From Acidimicrobiia bacterium UBA6912 (GTDB taxonomy: Bacteria > Actinomycetota > Acidimicrobiia > Spongiisociales > UBA5794): a stretch of DNA of 8,931 bases. This document shows positions 1-5,754 of the stretch, in pieces. The stretch's first letter is position 1; each line of letters starts with the position of its first letter. The notes under the pieces are model-generated. The model made no database searches, was not told the origin of the DNA, and worked only from the letters and a program-made list of their open reading frames with translations. Location: positions 483 through 9,413 of the forward strand of contig DKBA01000243.1 of assembly GCA_002450985.1 (NCBI GenBank), in the 5' to 3' direction. A program made the translations under genes and the position numbers.

Positions 1-1109
1 CCCAGGTCGGTGAGATGGGCGGCGGTCGCCGCAGCGATCGCAGCACCCGCTCGGGTGCGCGCTGCGGTGAGCCCGGCACCCGCCCCGGCGATCGCCCGCT
101 CGGCGGCCGTGATCGCTGCGTCGAGCCCATCCGCCTCCTCGAGCGCGCGGTCGAGCTCCGCAGCCTTCGCTGCAGCGATGTCACCGAACTCGAGAACGTC
201 CTGGAGCGAGGCACCGTACTTGCGACGCAACTCCCCGAGGAGCGCCAGCCTCGCCTCGACTTCGGCCAGCTCGTCCGGCGCCGCCGTGACGTCCTCGGCG
301 GCGGATGCGACGGCGCCGCGCAGCTCGGCGACGAGCGAGCCGACGTCAACCGCCTGCTCCGACAGCCCCCGAAGCGCCGGGTCGTATCCGGCGGCTCTGC
401 CCAGGGCGAGCAACGCCCGGTCGATCGCGGGCTCGACCCCTTCCTCACCGAGCGCAGAGGCGGCAACGTCGAGCGCCTCGATGATCGCCTGGGCATTGCG
501 AAGACGGCGCGCCGCGGTCTCGAGCTCCTCGTCGTCGCCTGGGGCGAATCCCGCGGCGGCGATCTCGTCGGCCTGGTAGCGGGCAGTATCGAGCTCACGC
601 TGGAGCGCCCGGCGGTCCCCGCCGAGCAGCGCCTGCCGCTCGCGGAGCGCGGCGAGTCGCCCCCATGCATTCCGGTAGCCGGCCAGTGCCTCGCGGCCAT
701 CGCCGTCGAGGTTGGCGTCGAGCAGGGCTCGGATCTCGCTCGGCTTGGTGAGACGGAGATGATCGTGCTGGGCGACGAGCTCCACCACCCCCGACGTCCG
801 CTCCTCGAGCTGGTGCAGAGGCGCCATCAGGCCGTCGAGGTAGGCCTTGGAGCGACCCTGCTTGCTCACCCGCCTGGCGAGCATCGCCTCCTCGTCCCCG
901 AGCGTGAAACGTGCCTGCACCGTGGCCTCGTCGCCGAACGGGCCGACCATGTCGCGCCGCGCCTGGGCGCCGAGGAGGAGCCGGAGCGCACCGAGCAGCA
1001 GCGTCTTCCCGGTGCCGGTCTCCCCTGTGACGACGACCAAGCCTCCGCCCGGCTCGAGGCGGGCGTGCTCGATGATCCCGAGGTTGGTGACCAGCAGCTC
1101 GTCAAGCAT
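1..1109 (-). CDS. recN: DNA repair ATPase RecN, N-terminal two-thirds (cut by left edge)
   Basis: RecN is an SMC-like ATPase that acts early in double-strand break repair by recombination, in the cytoplasm on DNA. The minus frame is open from ATG 1109 to the left edge, giving 369 residues of a protein usually about 550-590 long. The C-terminal half, with the ABC signature and Walker B, lies outside. The start MLDELLVTNLGIIEHARLEP matches the RecN opening. Walker A is GETGTGKT at residues 29-36, where the usual form is GETGAGKS. The RecN QH motif appears as AQHDHLRL with Q114. Further on, a stretch like RYQADEIAAAGFAPGDDEEL, followed by a run ending in RRLRNAQAI, fits the family's coiled-coil entry, and the rest is Ala/Glu/Arg-rich as expected for coiled coil. 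The start overlaps the end of nadK by 8 bases (1102-1109). No clear Shine-Dalgarno is visible, so coupling to nadK is likely. The identification is firm. Confidence 0.93.
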   Translation of the reverse strand, partial: MLDELLVTNLGIIEHARLEPGGGLVVVTGETGTGKTLLLGALRLLLGAQARRDMVGPFGDEATVQARFTLGDEEAMLARRVSKQGRSKAYLDGLMAPLHQLEERTSGVVELVAQHDHLRLTKPSEIRALLDANLDGDGREALAGYRNAWGRLAALRERQALLGGDRRALQRELDTARYQADEIAAAGFAPGDDEELETAARRLRNAQAIIEALDVAASALGEEGVEPAIDRALLALGRAAGYDPALRGLSEQAVDVGSLVAELRGAVASAAEDVTAAPDELAEVEARLALLGELRRKYGASLQDVLEFGDIAAAKAAELDRALEEADGLDAAITAAERAIAGAGAGLTAARTRAGAAIAAATAAHLTDL

Positions 1110-1914
1110 GGTCGAGTCCAAACTGCTTTCGCACCCCTTGCGGGAACGGGTGCGTGCCGAGCGACACGAACCGGACGGGGCGGTCGCCCTTGCGCACGAT
1201 CAGCACCTCGCCCTCGTCGAGCACGCAGGCCTCGCGTCCGTCGAGGTTGACCCGGACGGCCCGTTCGCTGGCGTTGGCGAACTCGATGACGGTGTCGGGG
1301 GCGAGGACGAGGGAGCGGCTCAGCAGGCTGTGCGGAGCGACGGGACTCATCACGAGGGCCTCAAGCTCCGGGGCGAGCACCGGGCCCCCGACCGACAGCG
1401 AGTAGGCCGTTGAGCCGAGCGGGCTCGCAACGATGATCCCGTCGGCGCGGTAGGTGGTGAAGTACTCCTCGTTGATCGTCACGGCGATACGGACCACCCG
1501 CTGGCTGAGCACCTTCTCCACGACGACGTCGTTGATGCCGTGCCACACCCGCCCGTCACGCGTCTCGGCGCGCACGGTCATGCGTTCGCGCACGGGACGG
1601 GGTCGACGAGCGAGCACATCGAGCAGGGCGTCGAGCTCCTCCGGCTCGAACTCGGTGAGATAGCCGACGGTGCCGAGATTGACGCCGACCACCGGGATGT
1701 CGGCGGCGTGAGCGACCTGGGCGGCCTCGAGCAGGGTTCCGTCGCCGCCGATGCCGACGACCACGTCGACGGCGGCGTCGAGGCCGAGACCGGTGCGGGT
1801 GGTGGAGTAGCCCCGCGCCGTCGCCGCGGCGTCGAGACGCTCTGCCACTGCAGCCGTCTCCGGGCGGGTGGCGTTGAGCACGAGCCCGAGCCGCAAACGG
1901 GGATCGTCAGTCAT
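1102..1914 (-). CDS. nadK: NAD kinase
   Basis: Phosphorylates NAD to NADP using ATP or polyphosphate, in the cytoplasm, and is the only usual route to NADP. The 270-residue length is typical for bacterial NadK. Seen motifs: the GGDGT nucleotide-binding loop at 56-60, the ND pair at 128-129 in the family's conserved NE/ND position, and YRADGIIVASPLGSTAYSLS starting near 155, followed by GGP, which corresponds to the family's DG...TPTGSTAY...GGP motif. Here TPTG reads SPLG, a mild variation. The ATG at 1914 overlaps the tlyA stop by 4 bases (ATGA, 1911-1914), and a GAGGA lies 9 bases upstream, so the start is well supported. The stop overlaps the recN start by 8 bases. The order tlyA-nadK-recN is the classic actinobacterial arrangement, so this gene is probably expressed as part of that unit. 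Confidence 0.96.
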   Translation of the reverse strand: MTDDPRLRLGLVLNATRPETAAVAERLDAAATARGYSTTRTGLGLDAAVDVVVGIGGDGTLLEAAQVAHAADIPVVGVNLGTVGYLTEFEPEELDALLDVLARRPRPVRERMTVRAETRDGRVWHGINDVVVEKVLSQRVVRIAVTINEEYFTTYRADGIIVASPLGSTAYSLSVGGPVLAPELEALVMSPVAPHSLLSRSLVLAPDTVIEFANASERAVRVNLDGREACVLDEGEVLIVRKGDRPVRFVSLGTHPFPQGVRKQFGLDHA

Positions 1915-2690
1915 GGGGCATCATCCTCGGCGGTTCCTGCCGAGCCGGCGCCGCTGCGGCCGCGGTCGAGCCACAGCAGGAACTCACGATTGCCTGCCCG
2001 GCCGGGAATGGGCGACGCCATGAGCCCGCGCTCCGCGAAGCCCTCCACCGCGTACGCCCGGGCCACCTCGCGACACGCCTCGGTCTGCACCTCCTCGTCG
2101 GCGACGACACCCCGCTTGGATCGATGCCCCGGGCCGGCCTCGAATTGGGGTTTGACGAGGAGCACGATGTCGCTGGGGTCGCCGGCCAGCCGGGCGACGG
2201 CGTCTGCGATCAGCCGCAGCGAGATGAACGACACGTCGGCGACGACGACGTCGAACGGAGCGCCAATGCTCCTCGCCTCCGCCGTCCGGACGTCGGTGCC
2301 TTCGAGATCGACCACCCGGGGATCACGGCGCAACGAAGCGTGGAGCTGCCCGCTGCCGACATCGAGGGCGACGACCTCGATCGCCCCTCGCTGCAGGAGG
2401 CAGTCGGTGAACCCACCCGTTGACGCCCCGATGTCGACGGCACGCCTCCCTGCGACGCCGATGCCGAAGGCATCGAGGGCGGCGGCGAGCTTGTGCCCGC
2501 CCCTGCCCACGTACCGAGTGGCCTCCGGGTCCACTGCGACGGAAGCATCCTCCGCCACCGGCGCCGCCGGGCGCGTGACCGGAATGCCGGCCACCTGGAC
2601 CCGGCCTTCGATGATCGCCCGCCGTGCGGCGGCGCGGCTGGGCACGAGGCGACGTCGCACCAGCTCGAGGTCGAGGCGTTGCGAGGTCAG
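1911..2690 (-). CDS. tlyA: TlyA-family rRNA (cytidine-2'-O)-methyltransferase, probable CTG start
   Basis: TlyA methylates ribose 2'-OH groups of rRNA using S-adenosylmethionine. In mycobacteria this covers 16S and 23S sites and affects sensitivity to capreomycin. The protein has an N-terminal S4-like RNA-binding domain (residues about 5-60) and a Rossmann methyltransferase domain. SAM motif I is DIGASTGGFTD near 86. The catalytic K-D-K-E set is visible as K67 (GGHK), D152 (VVADVSFISL), K180 (LLVKPQFE) and E236 (GNREFLLW). As I recall the M. tuberculosis positions (69, 154, 182, 238), each is offset by exactly two. The first ATG/GTG/TTG in frame is GTG 2660, but starting there would remove QRLDLELVRR, which is clearly TlyA N-terminus. 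I therefore start at CTG 2690, which has GGAGG seven bases upstream and overlaps the stop of the preceding small gene. The predicted length is 259 residues. If the GTG is used, it is 249. Confidence 0.93.
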   Translation of the reverse strand: MTSQRLDLELVRRRLVPSRAAARRAIIEGRVQVAGIPVTRPAAPVAEDASVAVDPEATRYVGRGGHKLAAALDAFGIGVAGRRAVDIGASTGGFTDCLLQRGAIEVVALDVGSGQLHASLRRDPRVVDLEGTDVRTAEARSIGAPFDVVVADVSFISLRLIADAVARLAGDPSDIVLLVKPQFEAGPGHRSKRGVVADEEVQTEACREVARAYAVEGFAERGLMASPIPGRAGNREFLLWLDRGRSGAGSAGTAEDDAP

Positions 2691-2920
2691 GAGCGCGCCT
2701 CCGGGTCGTGCCTCGCCACGGGCTCCTGCCCGGTTTCCAGCTCGTCGGACAGCTCGGCAGCGAGACGTTCGGCGAGCTGCGGCGCCTCAGCGGCATCGGC
2801 GGCGGCGAGAGCGGCGAGCGCCGACTCGATCTCGTCCGGTGGCCCACCCGTGCGGGGCGCCGGGGCCTCCGTCGATGCAGCGTCTCGCGGTCCACGATCG
2901 GGGTGCTGCGTATCATCCAT
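2687..2920 (-). CDS. Small conserved-context protein upstream of tlyA (Rv1693-like position)
   Basis: A 77-residue soluble protein of unknown function. Residues 1-28 are polar and Pro-rich (MDDTQHPDRGPRDAASTEAP...). A predicted amphipathic helix follows from about 29 to 62 (DEIESALAALAAADAAEAPQ and on), and then a charged tail. There is no signal peptide, Cys motif or known catalytic motif. Actinobacteria commonly carry a short Ala/Glu/Leu-rich ORF directly before tlyA (Rv1693 in M. tuberculosis, as I recall), and position plus composition fit that, although I cannot show homology. The stop (TGA 2689-2687) overlaps the proposed tlyA CTG start. ATG 2920 is chosen because longer starts, such as ATG 2929 or others up to 3070, run into the rhomboid gene. 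A GATAAT box just upstream could give a nearly leaderless mRNA. The frame is likely real because it carries the tlyA ribosome-binding site and joins the unit tightly. Confidence 0.68.
   Translation of the reverse strand: MDDTQHPDRGPRDAASTEAPAPRTGGPPDEIESALAALAAADAAEAPQLAERLAAELSDELETGQEPVARHDPEARS
2698..2702 (-). promoter_or_regulatory. Shine-Dalgarno GGAGG for tlyA
   Basis: A perfect GGAGG lies inside the end of the upstream small gene, seven bases before the CTG at 2690-2688. No ATG, GTG or TTG in the tlyA frame lies at a usable distance from it. This is what decides the choice of CTG as start. It is read directly from sequence, but its use is inferred. Confidence 0.6.
2911..2916 (+). promoter_or_regulatory. 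Candidate -10 box (TATCAT) for the rhomboid gene
   Basis: TATCAT on the plus strand differs from TATAAT at one base. It would start transcription near 2923, upstream of TTG 2961 but downstream of ATG 2919, so it favours the TTG as start of the rhomboid protein. No convincing -35 box is seen. It lies within the 5' end of the opposite small gene and faces the minus-strand GATAAT at 2933-2928. Tentative. Confidence 0.3.
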
Positions 2921-2927
2921 GCGACGC

Positions 2928-2933
2928 ATTATC
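2928..2933 (-). promoter_or_regulatory. Candidate -10 box (GATAAT) for the small gene-tlyA-nadK-recN unit
   Basis: On the minus strand GATAAT occupies 2933-2928, five of six bases like the consensus TATAAT and conspicuous in this GC-rich DNA. A start point about seven bases on falls near 2921, next to ATG 2920, so the transcript would be leaderless or nearly so, which is common in Actinobacteria. No good -35 box is seen about 17 bases upstream. Tentative. Confidence 0.35.
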
Positions 2934-2948
2934 CCCGCCCGCACCGAC

Positions 2949-2952
2949 AGGA
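2949..2952 (+). promoter_or_regulatory. Possible ribosome-binding site AGGA for rhomboid gene
   Basis: AGGA lies eight bases before TTG 2961, an acceptable spacing. The in-frame ATG at 2919 has no comparable site. Together with the family N-terminus (MFPIRDLNPTR-like), this favours the TTG start. The motif is short, so it is only supportive. Confidence 0.4.
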
Positions 2953-2960
2953 TCGCGCCT

Positions 2961-3698
2961 TTGTTCCCGATCCGGGATCTCAACCCCACCCGCATCAGTC
3001 CGATCGCGACGATCGCGATCATCGCGGTGAACGTCGCGGTCTTCTTCCTGTGGCAGCCCCAAGGCGACACGAGCGACTCCCAGGTGTTCGCCTACGAGAA
3101 CGCGGCCATCGCATGCGAGCTGACCACGGGACACCCGCTCACCGCGACCGAGATCAACACCGGGGACTGCCTCGCCGATGGCGCCACACCGGTGTTCCCC
3201 GACAAGAACATCTGGCTGGCGGCGCTCGTCAGCATGTTCCTCCACGGGGGCCTCTTTCACCTCTTGGGCAACATGTGGTTCATGTGGATCTTCGGGAACA
3301 ACGTCGAGGAGGCGTTCGGGACGCTGGGGTTCCTCGCCTTCTACCTCGTGACCGGCCTGGCGGCGACTGCCGCCTTCGTTGCGCTGAACCCGAACGAGAC
3401 GATCCCGCTGGTCGGGGCCTCTGGCGCCATCGCCGGCGTGCTCGGCGCCTATCTGGTGCTCTTCCCCACCCACCGGGTACTCACGTGGTTCCTCTTCTTC
3501 TTCGTGCCGGTCCCCGCCATCGTGTTCCTCGGCGTCTGGTTCTTGAGCCAGTTCGGGGTCCAAGGCGACGGCGTGGCCTGGCAAGCCCACGTCGGGGGCT
3601 TCGCCGCCGGGATGGCGCTCACGCTCCCGCTGCGACCCATGTTGCTGGGACGAGTCGCCCGCCTCCACGAGCCGAGGACGAGCTTCCTCAGCCGCTGA
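2961..3698 (+). CDS. Rhomboid-family intramembrane serine protease
   Basis: A polytopic membrane protease that cuts substrate transmembrane segments within the bilayer. The substrate here is unknown. From TTG 2961 the protein has 245 residues. TM1 is at about 14-31 (ISPIATIAIIAVNVAVFFLW). A long first loop follows with C52 and C70, which could form a disulfide outside the cell. Then comes FLHGGLFHLLGNMWFMWIFG (about 93-112) with the oxyanion pair H100/N104. The catalytic Ser is S154 in GASG, and the catalytic His is H210 in WQAHVGG. All key residues are present, with spacing close to other rhomboids, so it is probably active. Hydrophobic segments fit the six-helix core. An ATG start at 2919 would add 14 residues (MRRIIPARTDRIAP) and overlap the small gene on the other strand by two bases. 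The TTG has a better ribosome site and family-like N-terminus. It stands alone on this strand, with its 3' end overlapping the HAD gene by 11 bases. Confidence 0.92.
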   Translation: MFPIRDLNPTRISPIATIAIIAVNVAVFFLWQPQGDTSDSQVFAYENAAIACELTTGHPLTATEINTGDCLADGATPVFPDKNIWLAALVSMFLHGGLFHLLGNMWFMWIFGNNVEEAFGTLGFLAFYLVTGLAATAAFVALNPNETIPLVGASGAIAGVLGAYLVLFPTHRVLTWFLFFFVPVPAIVFLGVWFLSQFGVQGDGVAWQAHVGGFAAGMALTLPLRPMLLGRVARLHEPRTSFLSR

Positions 3699-4461
3699 TC
3701 CCCAGGATGAGCGGCAGGTCTGCAATCGATGCCACCACGTGGTCGGCGCCGACACGCTCCGCCTCCTCCGGCGTCGACACGCCGGTGAGGGTGACCACGG
3801 TCGCCCAGCCTTCGGCGAGTCCGAGGGCGATGTCGGTCTCCACTCGGTCCCCGACGACCAAGACCGAGCCCTGCCCGGCGAGCTCGCGCAGCAGGCGGCG
3901 CATCGGCTCGTGCGGCTTCCCGCACACCTCCGCACGCCGGTTGGTCGCCCGCTCCAGCGCGGCGACGAGCGCTCCTGCCCCGGGCACGAGGCCCTGTGGC
4001 GTCGGAAAGGTGGCGTCGTCGTTGGTCGCCACGAGGCGTGCCCCGGCCCGGACGGCCAGAGTGGCGTCGGCCAGCTTCTCATAGGTGAGGTTGGGGTCGA
4101 GTCCCACCACGACGCAGTCTGCGTCCCTCCACGACTCGACGATCGGGATGCCGGCGGAGGCGAGCGTCGGCGGCAGGCCGCGCCCCCCGATCACATACAC
4201 GCCCTTGGTGGCGCCAGCGAGGTGATGGGCGGTGGCCATCGCCGACGTCACCACGTCCGCCGGGCTCGCCGGGTATCGGGTCCGCGACTCGATGACGGCG
4301 GCGACCTCGGCGGCGGTGCGGGTGGAGTTGTTCGTCGCAAAGAGCAGTCGGATCCCGGCCGAGGCGATCTCATCGAGCGCCGCTCCCGCCCCGGCGACCG
4401 GTTCCGGGCCGCGGTAGAGCACGCCGTCCAGGTCGCACACCACGGTCGTGAAATTGCCCAA
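3688..4461 (-). CDS. NagD-like HAD-IIA phosphatase (glycerol-3-phosphate phosphatase candidate)
   Basis: A cytoplasmic HAD-superfamily phosphatase of the NagD/PGP/4-nitrophenylphosphatase branch, 257 residues. Motif I is DLDG with D10 and D12. Motif II is ATNNST at 42-47. The HAD-IIA cap region contains ATNDDATFPTPQGLVPGAGA (about 145-164). Motif III Lys is K182 in GKP, and motif IV is GDRVETD at 204-210. Everything needed for catalysis is present. In M. tuberculosis the gene at this place (Rv1692) is a glycerol-3-phosphate phosphatase that recycles lipid head groups. By synteny this protein may do the same, but substrate cannot be read from the motifs. It is shorter than Rv1692 (about 350 residues as I recall), lacking a C-terminal extension. 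The start is TTG 4461, with GGAGG only four bases upstream and nine residues before motif I. Its 3' end overlaps the convergent rhomboid gene (3688-3698). Confidence 0.9.
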   Translation of the reverse strand: MGNFTTVVCDLDGVLYRGPEPVAGAGAALDEIASAGIRLLFATNNSTRTAAEVAAVIESRTRYPASPADVVTSAMATAHHLAGATKGVYVIGGRGLPPTLASAGIPIVESWRDADCVVVGLDPNLTYEKLADATLAVRAGARLVATNDDATFPTPQGLVPGAGALVAALERATNRRAEVCGKPHEPMRRLLRELAGQGSVLVVGDRVETDIALGLAEGWATVVTLTGVSTPEEAERVGADHVVASIADLPLILGISG

Positions 4462-4465
4462 TGAT

Positions 4466-4470
4466 CCTCC
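4466..4470 (-). promoter_or_regulatory. Shine-Dalgarno GGAGG for HAD phosphatase TTG start
   Basis: GGAGG on the minus strand ends four bases before TTG 4461, slightly closer than ideal. No ATG or GTG fits better, so it supports the TTG. It lies in the 56-base gap shared with serB, where I see no clear -10/-35 pair for either direction. Confidence 0.6.
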
Positions 4471-4504
4471 CGGCCGCTACAAACCGGGGGGCAACGTACC
4501 ACCC

Positions 4505-4511
4505 AAGGGAG
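4505..4511 (+). promoter_or_regulatory. Shine-Dalgarno AAGGGAG for serB GTG start
   Basis: AAGGGAG sits six bases before GTG 4518 and decides that start. The frame can be extended back to an ATG at 4461, but that would add 19 residues unlike an ACT domain and run over the HAD gene's start and ribosome site. Confidence 0.75.
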
Positions 4512-4517
4512 ACTCCA

Positions 4518-5699
4518 GTGCACGAGACGGTGTTGGTGACCGTCACGGGTCTCGACAAGCCGGGCATCACCGCCGGCATCCTCCACATCCTGGCCGAGGC
4601 GAACGCCACGGTGCTCGACATGGAGCAGGTCGTCGTGCGCGACCGGCTCAATCTCGGCCTGCTCGTCGGATTCGCTGCGGGGAATGCCCCACTCAAGGAC
4701 CTCCTCTACTTCGGGTGGGAACGAGGGCTCCACATCGACTTCGAGGTCGTCGCCGGCGCCGATGACGGCCCGACGCCGACCCGGTTCGCCGTCACGGTGA
4801 TCGGTCAGGAGCTCACGCCTGCGTCGCTCGCCGGGGTCGCCGACGCCATCGTCGCCGGCGGAGGGAACATCGAACGTATCACACGGCTGTCGCGGTACCC
4901 CGTGCTCAGCTACGAGTTGCTCGTCGAGGGCGGCGAGATGCGCGAGCTGCGCTCGAAGCTCCTACTCGCCTCGAGCGCCCACAACGTCGACGTCGCCGTG
5001 CAGCCCGAGGGCCTCGCCAGGCGGGCCAAGCGCCTCGTCGTGATCGACATGGACTCGACGCTGATCCGCGACGAGGTGATCGACCTGCTCGCCGAGGAAG
5101 CGGGTGTCGGCGACGAGGTGCGGCGCATCACCGATGCCGCCATGGCCGGCGCCGCCGACTTCACGGAGGCGCTGCGCCGTCGGGTCGCCCTCCTCGCCGG
5201 GCTCGACGAGGCGAGGCTCGCCGCCGTCGCCGAGCGCATCACGCTCACCCCGGGCGCCCGCACGTTCGCCCGCACGCTGCGACGCCTCGGCTACAAGACG
5301 GCCATCGTGAGCGGCGGCTTCGACATCTTCGCCGAGCGGGTGCGGGCCGAGCTCGGCCTCGACGCCGCGTTCGCCAACCGGCTCGTCGTCCGCGACGGGC
5401 GGGTGACGGGCGAGCTGGACGGCGAGATCATCGACGGACCTGCGAAAGCCCGTCTCCTCGCCGAGGTCGCCGCCCAGGAGGGCATCCCCATCGAGCAGAC
5501 CGTTGCGGTCGGCGACGGGAGCAACGACCTCGCCATGCTGTCACGGGCAGGGCTCGGGATCGCCTTCAACGCCAAACCCGTCGTCGATGCCGCAGCCGAC
5601 ACCACCCTCAAGGTGCCCTACCTCGACGCCATCTTGTTCCTGCTCGGCATCCGGCGCGAGGACATCGAGGCCGCCGACCGGGAGAGCACCGGATCGTGA
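4518..5699 (+). CDS. serB: Phosphoserine phosphatase SerB with two ACT-like domains
   Basis: Hydrolyses O-phospho-L-serine to L-serine and phosphate, the last step of serine synthesis (EC 3.1.3.3), in the cytoplasm. From GTG 4518 the protein has 393 residues. A first ACT domain lies at about 3-78 (VLVTVTGLDKPGITAGILHI) and a second at about 89-162 (FAVTVIGQELTPASLAGVAD). The HAD domain follows from 170: DMDST with nucleophile D177 and D179, E186 in the substrate region, SGG at 265-267, K310, and GDGSND with D333 and D337. This architecture and length match mycobacterial SerB2 (about 409 residues), in which the ACT domains bind serine and give feedback control. Similar control is likely here, though inferred. 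It is divergent from the HAD gene across a 56-base gap and convergent with the M20 gene, so it forms a single-gene unit. Confidence 0.96.
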   Translation: MHETVLVTVTGLDKPGITAGILHILAEANATVLDMEQVVVRDRLNLGLLVGFAAGNAPLKDLLYFGWERGLHIDFEVVAGADDGPTPTRFAVTVIGQELTPASLAGVADAIVAGGGNIERITRLSRYPVLSYELLVEGGEMRELRSKLLLASSAHNVDVAVQPEGLARRAKRLVVIDMDSTLIRDEVIDLLAEEAGVGDEVRRITDAAMAGAADFTEALRRRVALLAGLDEARLAAVAERITLTPGARTFARTLRRLGYKTAIVSGGFDIFAERVRAELGLDAAFANRLVVRDGRVTGELDGEIIDGPAKARLLAEVAAQEGIPIEQTVAVGDGSNDLAMLSRAGLGIAFNAKPVVDAAADTTLKVPYLDAILFLLGIRREDIEAADRESTGS

Positions 5700-5754
5700 G
5701 CGGGCACGCCCGGCGACCTCTCGGCGCACCGATACCGGGGCGGTCCTGCGGAAC
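5700..5754. other. Convergent intergenic gap between serB and M20 genes
   Basis: A 55-base GC-rich gap where two units converge. A short perfect inverted repeat CGGGC-AC-GCCCG starts at 5701, right after the serB stop, but the loop would be tiny and no T-run follows. It is therefore a weak candidate terminator at best. Nothing else is seen. Confidence 0.4.

Noticed and set aside
162..178. NAD kinase motif variation SPLGSTAY (gene at 1102-1914) was also considered as loss of function
   Set aside because: The numbers given are residue positions in the protein. The GGDGT loop, ND pair, DG and GSTAY core are all intact, and substitutions at the first positions of TPTG are mild.
15..1250. 411-codon plus-strand open frame
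   Set aside because: It is the exact antisense of the recN codon frame, and its Arg/Gly-rich product has no motifs. GC-rich codon use leaves the opposite strand open.
1540..3030. 496-codon plus-strand frame antisense to nadK and tlyA
   Set aside because: Ser/Arg/Thr/Ala-rich composition typical of antisense reading in GC-rich DNA; both genes beneath it are unmistakable.
2921..3070. 50-residue N-terminal extension of the small gene upstream of tlyA, with a hydrophobic stretch
   Set aside because: The hydrophobic stretch is the antisense of the rhomboid's first membrane helix; extending would overlap 110-150 bases of a real gene.
2624..4084. 486-codon plus-strand frame spanning tlyA, rhomboid and phosphatase
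   Set aside because: Arg/Pro-rich shadow of three well-supported genes, with no recognisable domain.
5701..5712. Inverted repeat as an intrinsic terminator for serB
   Set aside because: The stem is only 4-5 pairs with a 2-4 base loop and has no T-run, so it does not qualify as a terminator.
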